Source: Planctomycetota bacterium
GTDB lineage: Bacteria; Planctomycetota; UBA1135; GCA-002686595
Assembly: GCA_016714045.1 (NCBI GenBank)
Contig: JADJNY010000013.1
Span: forward strand, 13,836 to 77,835
Length of the DNA: 64,000 nucleotides
Direction: 5' to 3'
Shown here: piece after piece, positions 17,431 to 26,246 of the stretch
Numbering within the stretch: the stretch's first letter is position 1
How the letters are laid out: the number at the start of each line of letters is the position of its first letter
The notes under the pieces: generated by a model
Seen by the model: the letters and a program-made list of their open reading frames with translations, nothing else
Told to the model about the DNA's origin: nothing
The model's database searches: none
Made by a program: the position numbers and the translations under genes

Positions 17431-18324
17431 GTGAAGGCCCCGAACGTCGTCCCCTGGATGCGCCGAGCGCACCTCTACGCTGGTCTCTTCCTCGCGCCGT
17501 GGGTGCTGCTGTACGGGCTCTCCGGACTCGTGTTCAACCACGGTGACTGGTTCGCCGACGCCGACGCGCGCCCGCGACCGTGGACCTCCGAGCCCGCCGC
17601 CCTCGCGCAACATCTCGATGCGAACGAGCTCGCGCGCCGCGTGGTCGCCGCGCTGGACGGGCTCGCGCGCACGGAGGATGCGCCGTCCGTCTGGCGGCTC
17701 GCGGCGGGCTCCGCGCCGTCTTTCCAAGGCGAGATCGTCGTGCAGGGCGAGGACGAGCAGGGCGGGACCGTGCTCCTGTGGCTCGACCCCGCGAGCGACG
17801 AGGGAGCGAGCCGACGCACGCCGCCCGCGATCACACCCGAGACGCACGCGCTCGACCTCGACGTCGGCGCAGCACGCCATGCCGCGCAGGAGCTGCTCGT
17901 CGCGCGCGCGTCCGCCGCGCAGCCGGAGCTCGGCGGCGTGCGCTTCGGCGCGGCCCAACTCCCCGCGCTCCATCTCGAGCTCGAACGCGACGGCGAACGG
18001 CGGAGCGCGAGCTACGACCCGCAGGGCGGCGTGCTCACGCTGTCGGATCCGTCCGCATCGCGCTCGCTGCGACCGAGCGAGTTCCTCACCCGCCTCCACC
18101 TCTCGCACGGATACCCGAGCGGAGGACCCGCCCAGACACTGACGAGCACGCGCGCGCTCTTCGTCGACGCGGTCGCGTGCGCGCTCTGCTTCTGGGCCGT
18201 GTCCGGGCTCGTCATGTGGTGGCCGCTGAAGCGCCACCGGCGCCCGGGCGGGTGCGTGATCGTCGCGTCACTCGTCCTGGTCGCGATCGTTTGGCGCGGG
18301 ATGTACGGGCTGTTCGTCGGGTGA
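17431..18324 (+). CDS. PepSY-associated TM-helix membrane protein
   Basis: It encodes 297 residues from GTG 17431. An N-terminal helix (residues 12-36, AHLYAGLFLAPWVLLYGLSGLVF, shown only in part by its HLYAG start) and two C-terminal helices near 250-265 and 275-292 flank an extracytoplasmic domain. The RRAHLYAGL start and the RLHLSHGYP segment before the second helix are typical of PepSY_TM proteins, which are often linked to iron uptake or membrane reductases. Neighbouring genes do not suggest a substrate. The gene stands alone, about 200 bases after the chaperonin-like gene. Confidence 0.7.
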   Translation: MKAPNVVPWMRRAHLYAGLFLAPWVLLYGLSGLVFNHGDWFADADARPRPWTSEPAALAQHLDANELARRVVAALDGLARTEDAPSVWRLAAGSAPSFQGEIVVQGEDEQGGTVLLWLDPASDEGASRRTPPAITPETHALDLDVGAARHAAQELLVARASAAQPELGGVRFGAAQLPALHLELERDGERRSASYDPQGGVLTLSDPSASRSLRPSEFLTRLHLSHGYPSGGPAQTLTSTRALFVDAVACALCFWAVSGLVMWWPLKRHRRPGGCVIVASLVLVAIVWRGMYGLFVG

Positions 18325-18641
18325 GCGCGGGGCGCGCGTGCAAGCACTCCCGGCGGGCAGGGTGCCGACGACAGAGCGCGACGTGTGCCTTGGCGCGCGC
18401 TCGCGATGAACCGGCCGAGCTCTTCGAGCAGGCACCCGGCGAAAAAGGAGAGAAAGGTGCGACCTTCGCCCCGCGCCCGCGGGAAGCCACGCGGCGGGAC
18501 GGAGCCACTCGGGCCTTGAACGCCGAGCGGCGCTCGGCTCGTGCGGAAACGAACGGCCGATGTGGGTGCACGACGACGTCCTCGTCGGTGGGCTCACGCG
18601 CGCGCGCACTCAGCTCCTCACACCTCCACCCCGGAGAACCC
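18325..18641. other. Intergenic region, 317 bp
   Basis: No supportable gene is visible. Only the final bases, with CCGGAGAACCC before ATG 18642, look functional, as a ribosome-binding site for the next gene. Confidence 0.6.
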
Positions 18642-19088
18642 ATGTCGCGAATCTGGTTCACTCTCGTCTTCCTCGTTGCCCTGCTCCCCGCCGTCTTTGC
18701 CGACGACGACGTTGCGAGCCTCCCGCCCGATCAAGTGTGCGGCTCGGACACGATGCCCCGCACGGCGTGGCTCGGCGCGACGTTCTGGTACGGCGACTAC
18801 GCGACCGAGGAGGATGCGATGGAGGCGTGGGACGACCCCTGGGTACTCAAGGCGCTCTACGACGGCCTCGGCGCGGAAGTGTTCTGGAACGCGCGCTGCG
18901 CGGAGTGCGCGCAGCCGACGTCCACGCCGCGCTGCCCGCGGCAGTTTTTCTACAGCGACTGCGAAGCAGGCGACCTCGAGGTCGTGACCGTCCTGTATCC
19001 GAGCGGCCGATGGGGGCTGCGTATCCGCATCACCGGGAACGTCGGCGTCGTGATGCGTTGCAGGGTTTGCATCCCGCCGGCGACCTGA
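18642..19088 (+). CDS. Secreted cysteine-rich hypothetical protein
   Basis: It encodes 148 residues with a clear signal peptide (MSRIWFTLVFLVALLPAVFA, cut before DDD). The mature part has seven cysteines (VCGSD, RCAECAQ, PRCPRQ, SDCEAG, RCRVC), suggesting disulfides or metal binding in the periplasm. No family is recognised. A GGAG sequence lies eight bases before the ATG. The next gene also encodes an exported protein on the same strand after 63 bases, so the two may be co-transcribed. The two CxxC pairs, one at the middle and one near the C-terminus, are the most distinctive feature. Confidence 0.7.
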   Translation: MSRIWFTLVFLVALLPAVFADDDVASLPPDQVCGSDTMPRTAWLGATFWYGDYATEEDAMEAWDDPWVLKALYDGLGAEVFWNARCAECAQPTSTPRCPRQFFYSDCEAGDLEVVTVLYPSGRWGLRIRITGNVGVVMRCRVCIPPAT

Positions 19089-19151
19089 GCTCGCTTCCGA
19101 ACGAACTGCCCTGAGCCTCGGCCCGCCATCTCGCAACTGGAGCCCCACGTC

Positions 19152-20741
19152 ATGCGCAAGCCCCTTGCCACCTCTGTTCTGGCCGTGATCGCGGTCGTGG
19201 TCACCGCGGTGGCGCTGACCGCGGTGGACGCTTCTTTCGCTTCGAACGGACCTCGCGCCGCTCTCGATACGGAGCTGCGAGCGGTCCCGACGAGCGACAG
19301 CGCGTCCCCCGCCGGTCGGCGTGCAGCGCCCCAGGCCCTCGACTTCGACGTTGCGACGAACGACGCGCGCCGGACGACGCGTCGGGCGGCGCGCACGGCG
19401 CTCGCGCTGACGGTGCAGGACGAGGAAGGTCGGACCGTTCGCGGGCTCGAGCTCCAACGTCGCGCTGCCGACGCGCCCGAGTGGGAGCCCATCCCCTCGG
19501 GCGCGTTCGAGCTGCGCGAGGACGGCGCGGAGCTCGTGCTCGCCGAAGCCGCGGTCGAGGGCGCAGAGGTGCGCGTCGGCGCGGCCTGGCACCAGTGGGC
19601 CGAGGTCGACGTCGGCGCGGGCGATGCCACGGTCGTCCTGCGTCGCGCTGGCTCCCTCCACGTCCGCGTGCGCGGCGGCGAGCCGAAGACGCTCGTCTCC
19701 GTGCTCGCGCGCGGCGCGGGAAGGGAACGACGCGCCGCTACCTCCCTGGACTCGCCCGCGTCGTTCGAACGCCTGGCTCCGGGCGCCTACGAGCTGCTCG
19801 TCGAGACGGATCGGTCGTCGCGAGAGCCGGCGTCGGTCGAGGTGGAGGTCGTCGCCGGCCACACCACCCGCGCGTTCCTCGACGGACCACAGCCGAACGA
19901 CGGACGGCGAGGCGCGCTCGAGGTCACACTGGCGAGCGTCGACCTCCGCCTGTGCGCCGAGAGCCTGCGGCTCGTGATGGACCTGCGCACTGGGTCGCCG
20001 AGCTACGCGGTTTCGAAGGAGAGCCCAGACATGCGACGCGAGATCGAAGGCGCGCTCGGCGACATGTGGACGACCACCTACCTCGCGCTGCGCCCCGGCC
20101 CGTACACCGTTCACGTAGAGCCGCTGGGCGTGACGCGCGACGTGCGCGTCGAAGCCGAAGGCTCGACCCGACTCCGCATCGATCTCGGCCCGATCGCGCG
20201 CACGTCGGTCACGTTCTTCGACCCTCGATCGGGAGCGCAGGTCGTGCCACGATCCGTCCTCGGAACGCTGACGACCCCCGAAGGCCGCGCACTCGTGCAA
20301 CCGATCGCGAGCACCGACGGATCGGGAGCGTTCGTGTTCTGGTCCGCCCCCGGCGAACTCGGCGTCGGCCTCGAGGATCCAGCGTGGAGCGCCCGAGTTC
20401 GCGGCGTGGACGTCCGCGCGGGCTGGAATGCCCTGGTCGTCGAAGTCGAGCGCTGCGCGCGGCTCCGTCTGCGCGCGGAGCCCGGGCAGGTCGAGCTCCC
20501 CAACTCCTTCTGGTCGCGGATCGAAGCTCACCGCGCGGATGGCTCGCTCATCGCGTGCGGCCGCAGCCTGCAGAGGCTCGGCGCCGGAGCCCAGCGCGGC
20601 GTGGTGCTCGAGCTCGTCCTACCCGCCGAGGAACCGATCGACGTGACGACGCCGGAGACAGCGGAGTGCGCCGCGCAAACGCTGCGCGTCGCGCTCTCGG
20701 CGGGCCAGACGGCCGAGCGCACGATCGCGGCGATACGCTGA
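19152..20741 (+). CDS. Exported hypothetical protein with carboxypeptidase-regulatory-like beta domains
   Basis: It encodes 529 residues. An N-terminal hydrophobic segment (residues 7-26) acts as signal peptide or membrane anchor. The rest is rich in short strands. Phrases such as SLHVRVRGGEPKTLVSV, LAPGAYELLVETD and LRPGPYTVHVEPLGVTRDV resemble carboxypeptidase regulatory-like or Ig-like folds, in which PGxYxLxV loops recur. No catalytic residues are recognised. TGGAG lies before ATG 19152. Its position after another exported protein and the lack of an enzyme signature suggest a structural or binding role at the cell surface. Confidence 0.7.
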   Translation: MRKPLATSVLAVIAVVVTAVALTAVDASFASNGPRAALDTELRAVPTSDSASPAGRRAAPQALDFDVATNDARRTTRRAARTALALTVQDEEGRTVRGLELQRRAADAPEWEPIPSGAFELREDGAELVLAEAAVEGAEVRVGAAWHQWAEVDVGAGDATVVLRRAGSLHVRVRGGEPKTLVSVLARGAGRERRAATSLDSPASFERLAPGAYELLVETDRSSREPASVEVEVVAGHTTRAFLDGPQPNDGRRGALEVTLASVDLRLCAESLRLVMDLRTGSPSYAVSKESPDMRREIEGALGDMWTTTYLALRPGPYTVHVEPLGVTRDVRVEAEGSTRLRIDLGPIARTSVTFFDPRSGAQVVPRSVLGTLTTPEGRALVQPIASTDGSGAFVFWSAPGELGVGLEDPAWSARVRGVDVRAGWNALVVEVERCARLRLRAEPGQVELPNSFWSRIEAHRADGSLIACGRSLQRLGAGAQRGVVLELVLPAEEPIDVTTPETAECAAQTLRVALSAGQTAERTIAAIR

Positions 20742-21052
20742 CGATTCCCTTCGCGTGTGCAGCGCGCTCGTCGCGGCCCACGAAGGGCTCGGGGCCGAGC
20801 GCCGCGCTTCCCTCCCGCTCCCGGTGGGTTGCAGGTGAGCCACGGGCAGCAGAACCTCACCCGCATGGCGCGCGTCTCCCCCTGGTCGAACCGGAACGTC
20901 GCGCTCCTCGCCGCTGCCTGCCCCGCGGGGCGATCTGAGCCTCATCTGGAGGCTCGTCCACGATCACGGTGCGCTGATGCTCGGGTGCCCGCTGCAACTT
21001 GCGACCGTGGTTCCGGGTGGCCCTGGGTGGAGGGCCGCGGCAAGATGCGCGC
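20742..21052. other. Intergenic region, 311 bp
   Basis: Apart from short unsupported ORFs, nothing is recognised. A weak -10-like CAAGAT lies six bases before the ATG at 21053. Confidence 0.55.
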
Positions 21053-21754
21053 ATGACGATCCGATGCATCGCCCTGACCTTCTCCCTCGCCGCGCTCGCG
21101 GCCTGCGGATCCACCCCGCCTGCCGTCGAGCCGAGCGTCAAGCCGGGGATCAACAAGGACTTCCTCGACCCCGCACTGCAGGTCGCCAAGTACGAACAGC
21201 GCTTCGAGGTCGAGAGCCGCGAGGTCTACGCGCAACGGGAGCGCGTCCTCGCACAGTTGGAACTGCGACCGGGCATGGCCGTCGCTGACGTAGGAGCGGG
21301 CACCGGACTCTACACGCTGCTCTTCGCCCCACGGGTGGGCGACTCCGGCAGCGTGTACGCCGTCGATATCGCTCCGAACTTCGTGGCTCATGTCGAAGCC
21401 GCGGCCAAGGAGCGCGGGTTCGCGAACGTGCGTCCGGTTCTGTGCACGGAGCGCAGTGTCGAGCTGCCCCCATCGTGCGTGGACCTCGTTTTCGTGTGCG
21501 ACACGTATCATCACTTCGAGTACCCGCAGTCCACGTTGGCGTCGATCCACACCGCGCTGAGGCCCGGTGGCGAGCTCATCGTGCTCGACTTCGTGCGCGA
21601 ACCGGGCCAGAGCAGCGAGTGGATCCTGGGGCACGTGCGCGCGGGCGAGGCGGTCGTTCGCCAAGAGATCGAAGCCGCCGGGTTCACGTTCGTGAGGCGC
21701 GAGGACACGCCCTTCCTGAGCGAGAACTACGTGCTCCGGTTCCGAAGGCCGTGA
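21053..21754 (+). CDS. Putative lipoprotein with class I SAM-methyltransferase domain
   Basis: It encodes 233 residues. The N-terminus is a lipoprotein signal (MTIRCIALTFSLAALAACGS, lipobox LAAC). The mature part is a class I methyltransferase: motif I VADVGAGTGLYT, an acidic strand end in VYAVDIAP, a CDTYHHFEYP segment and LRPGGELIVLDF. A SAM-dependent enzyme outside the cytoplasm has no obvious cofactor supply, so either the signal is not used or the protein is tethered differently. ATG 21053 is chosen for the lipobox. The TGA overlaps the GTG of the APC permease (GTGA), suggesting coupled synthesis. Confidence 0.8.
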   Translation: MTIRCIALTFSLAALAACGSTPPAVEPSVKPGINKDFLDPALQVAKYEQRFEVESREVYAQRERVLAQLELRPGMAVADVGAGTGLYTLLFAPRVGDSGSVYAVDIAPNFVAHVEAAAKERGFANVRPVLCTERSVELPPSCVDLVFVCDTYHHFEYPQSTLASIHTALRPGGELIVLDFVREPGQSSEWILGHVRAGEAVVRQEIEAAGFTFVRREDTPFLSENYVLRFRRP

Positions 21755-23028
21755 CCGAGTCGAGGCCCATCTCGGCCCGCAGCGCGACGGCTCTCGTCGT
21801 CGCCAGCATGATCGGCGTCGGCGTGTTCACGACGTCGGGGTTCGCGTTGTCCGACCTCGGCAGCAGGTCTTGGGTCCTCGGCGCGTGGCTCTTGGGCGGT
21901 TGCATCGCCTTGTGCGGCGCATGGAGCTATGGTGCGTTGGCGCTGCGTTTCCCGGCGTCGGGAGGCGAGTACGAGTACCTGCGCCGCACGCTGCATCCCA
22001 CCGCCGGAACCGCGGCGGGGATCGTGTCCATGCTGGCGGGTTTCGGAGTTCCGCTGGCCGCTGTCGCTCATCTGCTCCAGGTCTACGGCGCACGCTTCTT
22101 CGGGCTTCCAGAGCCGAGTCACCCATGGGTCGGAACGCTCGCAATCCTGCTCGCGGCGTGGCTGCACGGCCGGCGCGTGCAACTCGGCTCACGGCTCCAG
22201 GAACTGGTCGTCGCCGTGAAGCTCGTGCTCGTGGCCGTGTTCTTGATCGCGTCGCTACGTTTGTTCGCGGTCGACTCGGCGAACGACGCTCCCGCGGTGG
22301 AGTCGCCGCTCCGCGGGCTCCTCGCGACGATGCCGTGGATCTACCTGGCGTACTCGGGGTGGAACGCCACCGCCTACGTGGCCGGAGAGGTCGTCGACGC
22401 GCCCCGCAACGTCCCGCGCGCCATGCTGCTCGGCTGCCTCGTCGTCACCGCGATCTACCTGGCCTTGAACGCCGTCTTCCTGTGGTCGGTTGACTGCAGC
22501 GAGTTGGTGGGACGACCCGAGGTCGCCGCGATCGCCGCGCGCGCGCTGCTCGGACGGCCGGGGGAGTTGCTCGTCGTGGCGATCGTCGTGCTCGCGCTCA
22601 TGACGTCGATCCTCGGCATGACGATGGCCGGGCCGCGTGTCTACGCGCGAATGGCCGATGACGGGGACCTCCCTGCCGTGTTGCGCACCGCGCACGGGTC
22701 CCCGCCGCGGGCGGCGATCCTGTTCCAGTCCATTTTGGCGCTCGCCTTCCTCTGGTCGGCCGGACTGCAGGCGCTGATGACCTACATCGGCTGGACGCTC
22801 AGCTTGTGCGCCGCAGCAGCCGTTTGCGGGCTCGTCCGTGTGCGCCTTCGTGAAGGACCGCTGGCCGTTCCTTGTCGTGGCTGGCCGTGGGTGCCGGGCG
22901 CGTTCGTGCTCGTGGTCTTGTGGTTCGCGATCGGTACGGTCCTGGCGACGCCGCGCGACAGCTTGCTCGGCCTCGCGACGGTGGTCGGTGCAGCCGGAGC
23001 CGCGCACTTCCTTCGGCGTTACGCGTGA
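21751..23028 (+). CDS. APC-superfamily amino acid permease
   Basis: It encodes 425 residues with about twelve hydrophobic segments. The first helix has the family substrate-binding motif (VASMIGVGVFTTSGF), and the sixth region has PWIYLAYSGWNATAYVAGEV followed by PRNVPRAMLLG, a typical APC arrangement. It sits in the inner membrane and imports or exchanges amino acids or amines; the substrate is not deducible. The GTG start overlaps the stop of the methyltransferase-like lipoprotein gene, and the codon usage is like its neighbours. Confidence 0.9.
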   Translation: MTESRPISARSATALVVASMIGVGVFTTSGFALSDLGSRSWVLGAWLLGGCIALCGAWSYGALALRFPASGGEYEYLRRTLHPTAGTAAGIVSMLAGFGVPLAAVAHLLQVYGARFFGLPEPSHPWVGTLAILLAAWLHGRRVQLGSRLQELVVAVKLVLVAVFLIASLRLFAVDSANDAPAVESPLRGLLATMPWIYLAYSGWNATAYVAGEVVDAPRNVPRAMLLGCLVVTAIYLALNAVFLWSVDCSELVGRPEVAAIAARALLGRPGELLVVAIVVLALMTSILGMTMAGPRVYARMADDGDLPAVLRTAHGSPPRAAILFQSILALAFLWSAGLQALMTYIGWTLSLCAAAAVCGLVRVRLREGPLAVPCRGWPWVPGAFVLVVLWFAIGTVLATPRDSLLGLATVVGAAGAAHFLRRYA

Positions 23029-23121
23029 GCGTCGAACTCGGTGACCGCGGCTCACCGGGCAGCCCCGACCGACCCGGATGGACGACGAGCTCCGACCCAG
23101 GACTCCAGGCCGCCCTCCGAC

Positions 23122-23127
23122 TACGAT
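23122..23127 (+). promoter_or_regulatory. -10-like TACGAT, leaderless spacing
   Basis: TACGAT is followed by exactly seven bases and ATG 23135. It overlaps the alternative ATG at 23126, which argues for the later start. Confidence 0.5.
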
Positions 23128-23134
23128 GCTCGAC

Positions 23135-23869
23135 ATGCGACCGCTCCTCCTCGTCCTAGCCCTCCTCCCCGCCTTCGCCTGCAGAACGAGCACTCCGTCC
23201 GCGGAGGACGGCGCGGGTTGGCGGAGCCTCGGCCTCGCGGACTTCGTCAACGTCAACGGGGACGCAACCACCTGGACCGAGCACGAGGGCGTGATCGTCT
23301 GCAGCGGCCGTCCGCTCGGCGGGGCGCGCTCTCTGAAGCGCTACACGAACTTCGAGCTCGCCTTCGAGTGGCGCCACCGCGAGCACGCCGGGAACTCGGG
23401 CCTCTTCCTGTGGTGTCCGGAGTCGGCGTTCGACGCGCTCCCGCCCGGCGAACTGCCGCGCAGCGGGATCGAGGTGCAGGTGCTCGACCTCGGCTACGAA
23501 TCGAACTGGAAGACGGCGCACGGCGCGCCTTCGGACTGGTTCACGAGCCACGGCGACGTGTTCCCCGTCGGCGCCGCGCACATGACCGCGCGCACGCCGA
23601 AGATCGACTACGTCGACGAAGCGGGACACGCGTACACGGTCGGGAAGGCGGACAGCCCGCGCAGCTTCCCGTCGCGGCGGCTCGTCCGCGCGGCCGGCGA
23701 GTGGAACCACTACGTCGTGCGCGCCGTGGATGGAGCGATCACGCTGTGGGTGAACGGCGAAGAGGTCAACGGCGCCACGAACTGCGCGCCGGCGACGGGC
23801 TACCTCGCGCTCGAGTCCGAAGGCGCTCCGGTCGAGTTCCGGAACCTGCGCGTGCGCGAGCTCCCGTGA
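23135..23869 (+). CDS. DUF1080 (3-keto-disaccharide hydrolase-like) lipoprotein
   Basis: It encodes 244 residues. The start at 23135 gives a lipoprotein signal (MRPLLLVLALLPAFAC) and sits seven bases after a -10-like TACGAT. The mature domain is a jelly-roll lectin/hydrolase fold typical of DUF1080: GWRSLGLADFVNVNGD, WTEHEGVIVCSG, FELAFEWRHREHAGNSGLFL, GIEVQVLD, GEWNHYVVRAVDGAITLWVNGEEV and VEFRNLRVREL. Related proteins in Planctomycetota and Bacteroidota act on 3-keto-glycosides or bind sugars. Its substrate here is unknown. Confidence 0.88.
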   Translation: MRPLLLVLALLPAFACRTSTPSAEDGAGWRSLGLADFVNVNGDATTWTEHEGVIVCSGRPLGGARSLKRYTNFELAFEWRHREHAGNSGLFLWCPESAFDALPPGELPRSGIEVQVLDLGYESNWKTAHGAPSDWFTSHGDVFPVGAAHMTARTPKIDYVDEAGHAYTVGKADSPRSFPSRRLVRAAGEWNHYVVRAVDGAITLWVNGEEVNGATNCAPATGYLALESEGAPVEFRNLRVRELP

Positions 23870-24199
23870 TCGTCCGCGGCCTCGACCGGCGCGTGGAGCG
23901 CGAGGCCGGGGGACGAGCTCGACGCCACGATCGTGCTCCTGCGCCCCGTCGAATGCGGCGCCGGCGAACCGGGGACGACGATCTCCGGCCCGACGTTCCG
24001 CAGTCGTTCCGCGGCAGCAACGCTCTGAGCACCGGCGGCGAGTGCTCGAGGACGAACTCCCCCGCGCGAGCGTAGACCGAGCGCACGCCCGCACACGGCT
24101 TGGGACGGGACGCGGAGTGGAGTTCCCGCGTGCATCCACGGCGGAATCGACGCGGCTCTCGCACGCCTCCGGGAGGCGCCCCAGCTCCGCCGCCGAGGT
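23870..24199. other. Intergenic region, 330 bp
   Basis: It lies between convergent genes. Short ORFs on both strands have no recognisable product. No clear terminator hairpin was found. Confidence 0.5.
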
Positions 24200-24697
24200 C
24201 TATCCAGGCGATGGAGCGCGCTCCAAGTCACTCAGGTGGCGTTCCGCCGCGCGGCGCAGGAGCGGAGCGATCAGCCGGAGCAGCACGCCGCCCCACCACG
24301 TGCGCGGGTAGAGCTCGAAGCTACGCTCCGCGCGGCATCCAGCCGGAGCGGGGACGAAGACCCAGCGCTCGATGAAGTGAGTGGCCAGGAAGCACAGCGG
24401 CGCCGTGAACTCGGACAGGCGCAGCACGATGGCGTTCGGGTTCAGCCACTCCGTGATCTCCTCGACGTGGCTCGACCCGTCGCGGTTCGTGACCGCGATC
24501 TGCGTCCCCACGACGCCCTCCGTGCGCACACGGAAACGGGCCGCGCGGATGCCCGGCAGCGGACCGTAGCCGCGGAACGCCGGCCAGTTCTCGAGTTGCA
24601 GTAGGGCCTCGCCCACCTGCGCCGGTGTGCGCCGCAGCTCGCGCACGACGCGCACGCGGATGGGCGGACGGAGCACGGTGCCGGAGCCGTTCTTCAC
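24200..24697 (-). CDS. SRPBCC (START/polyketide cyclase-like) family protein
   Basis: It encodes 165 residues from GTG 24697. The opening strand-helix (VRVVRELRRTPAQVGEALLQLENWPAFRGYGPLPGI, shown in part by RVVREL and LENWPAF) and later GTQIAVTNRDGSSHVEEITEW match the hydrophobic-cavity SRPBCC fold, which binds lipids or other hydrophobic ligands. The C-terminal helix carries WWGGVLLRLIAPLLRR, as expected for the long final helix. It is cytoplasmic. The ligand is unknown, and neighbours do not help. Confidence 0.75.
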   Translation of the reverse strand: MKNGSGTVLRPPIRVRVVRELRRTPAQVGEALLQLENWPAFRGYGPLPGIRAARFRVRTEGVVGTQIAVTNRDGSSHVEEITEWLNPNAIVLRLSEFTAPLCFLATHFIERWVFVPAPAGCRAERSFELYPRTWWGGVLLRLIAPLLRRAAERHLSDLERAPSPG

Positions 24698-24898
24698 TTC
24701 GTTCCCATCATCGCTTCCGCGCGGCGGTCGGCAACCGCGCGGTCGCGTGACCGCCTCACCGACGTCATTCGCGCCGGACCGTCGAGGCTCCGGTGACCGC
24801 GCCGCGGCGTGCGTCCTGCGCCCCGTCGCTCCCGCGCGCGCCGAGCGTGCGGGAGAGCGATGGGGCCGCGGGCCACGAGGCCCGCACTCCGGCCAGGC

Positions 24899-25825
24899 TC
24901 ACTGCTGCAGTTCGAAGTCGCCGAGGTCGACGCCGGCCCCGAACACGTTGGCGTAGGCCGGCGACTGCAGCTCGGCGGCGTCCACTCCACGGCCGCCGCG
25001 GAGCAACGCGGCGCCCACGAAGTTCGCCTGACGGATCCGCAGGTGATCCGCGCCGTAGCCGAGCAGGATCGCCGACGTGCCGCCGATCGTCGTGCTCCCG
25101 CCGTTCACGGCGCCGACGCGCACGTCGTCGTTGCCCGAGCCCGCGTCGACGCGGAGGCTGCCCGCGATCCCGTTGCCGACCGCGAGGTCGAGGCTGCCGA
25201 GGTCGACGAGGTCGTCGCCGCCGTTCGAGTCGACGACGAGGTCGCCGCCCACGGAACAACCGTCGATCTTGATCTGATCGGTGCCGAAGCCCGTCCGCAC
25301 GGCGAGGTCCTGTCCGATCAGGCTGCCGCGCACGACGACGGTGGCCCACGACGCGCCCACGACGAGCGAACCCGTCACGGCGTTCCCCACTCCATTGCCG
25401 TCGCTGAGGACGAGCAGGTCGCCGGCGACGCTCGCGGCGCCGCCGTCCACGACGAGGTGGCCTTGGACCTGGTTCTGCGCGACGTAGACGAGGTCGTCGC
25501 CGCCGGCGGTCGAGAGGAACGCGCCGCCCGGTAGTTGGGCCTGGCTGAGGAACAGCGCGTCGTCGCCGCCGCCGAGACGCACGACGAGCGCTCCCGTCAC
25601 GCCGTCGAACGTGACCGCGGGGACACCGTTGATCGTGGTCGCACCGTTGCCGATCACGGTGAGCGTGCCGCCCGTGCCCGTGATGGAGACCGAGTTCGGA
25701 GCGTTGCCGCCCCAGACGAGGAGGTTCCCGCCGATCATCGTGCTCTGGATCTGAGCCGAGGAGAGCGGTGCGAGGAGGGAGGCGAGGACACCGCAAGCGA
25801 GCGCGCGGAGGAGGGTGGCGGACAT
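24899..25825 (-). CDS. Secreted GGDD-repeat (RTX-like) hypothetical protein
   Basis: It encodes 308 residues. A signal peptide (MSATLLRALACGVLASLLAP, cut near SSAQ) precedes a body of short repeats rich in Gly, Asp and Asn: GGGDDALFL, AGGDDLVYV, NGGDDLVDLG and GSGNDDVRVG. These resemble Ca-binding RTX or parallel beta-roll repeats, though without the full nonapeptide. Between them, GSLVVGA/GSLIGQDLAV phrases suggest a beta-helix. The C-terminus (GVDLGDFELQQ) has no sorting module. It is probably exported by Sec rather than type I secretion because of the signal peptide. Its role is unknown. Confidence 0.75.
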   Translation of the reverse strand: MSATLLRALACGVLASLLAPLSSAQIQSTMIGGNLLVWGGNAPNSVSITGTGGTLTVIGNGATTINGVPAVTFDGVTGALVVRLGGGDDALFLSQAQLPGGAFLSTAGGDDLVYVAQNQVQGHLVVDGGAASVAGDLLVLSDGNGVGNAVTGSLVVGASWATVVVRGSLIGQDLAVRTGFGTDQIKIDGCSVGGDLVVDSNGGDDLVDLGSLDLAVGNGIAGSLRVDAGSGNDDVRVGAVNGGSTTIGGTSAILLGYGADHLRIRQANFVGAALLRGGRGVDAAELQSPAYANVFGAGVDLGDFELQQ

Positions 25826-26246
25826 GGCGTGGTCCTGTCGGGGAAGGAGCGCGCTCGAGCCCCCTCGGAAAGGAGTTCCGTGGGCCGCATCCAGCGCACT
25901 CAACCCTACCCCACGCGCGCGGCCGGGTCGGAACCGTCGGCGCTCGCGCGCTCCGCGCGTCGCGTTTCGCGGACGAGCTGGCTCCGCGCGGGCAGACCGT
26001 GGAGCGGGTTCGTCCGGCGGTGCGGCTCGGAGCCCGTGCAGCCGAAGGCTCCGTGCCCCGAGGCCACGGCACAGTCGAGCGCGATCCGACGTGCTTCGTG
26101 CCTTTCCAGCGAGCTGCGCGTCCGCGCCTCCGAGGGTGCGAGGACGGCGTGCACGACCGCGCACGAATCGGGACGCGGCTCGACGCGTCGTCGCGGAGCT
26201 TCGCTCGGGTACGCGGCAGCGGAAAGAGCTTGCTACCCTGCGCACC
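25826..26246. other. Divergent intergenic region, 421 bp
   Basis: It separates the minus-strand GGDD protein from proline iminopeptidase. Apart from the leaderless-type -10 at 26234 nothing is assigned; small ORFs in it have no recognisable similarity. Confidence 0.6.
26234..26239 (+). promoter_or_regulatory. -10-like TACCCT, leaderless spacing
   Basis: GCTACCCT is followed by exactly seven bases and ATG 26247. The motif is the same as before the gene at 15761. Confidence 0.5.

Noticed and set aside
23078..23134. Upstream ATGs for the DUF1080 lipoprotein
   Set aside because: They would add residues before the lipoprotein signal, and ATG 23126 overlaps the -10-like motif.
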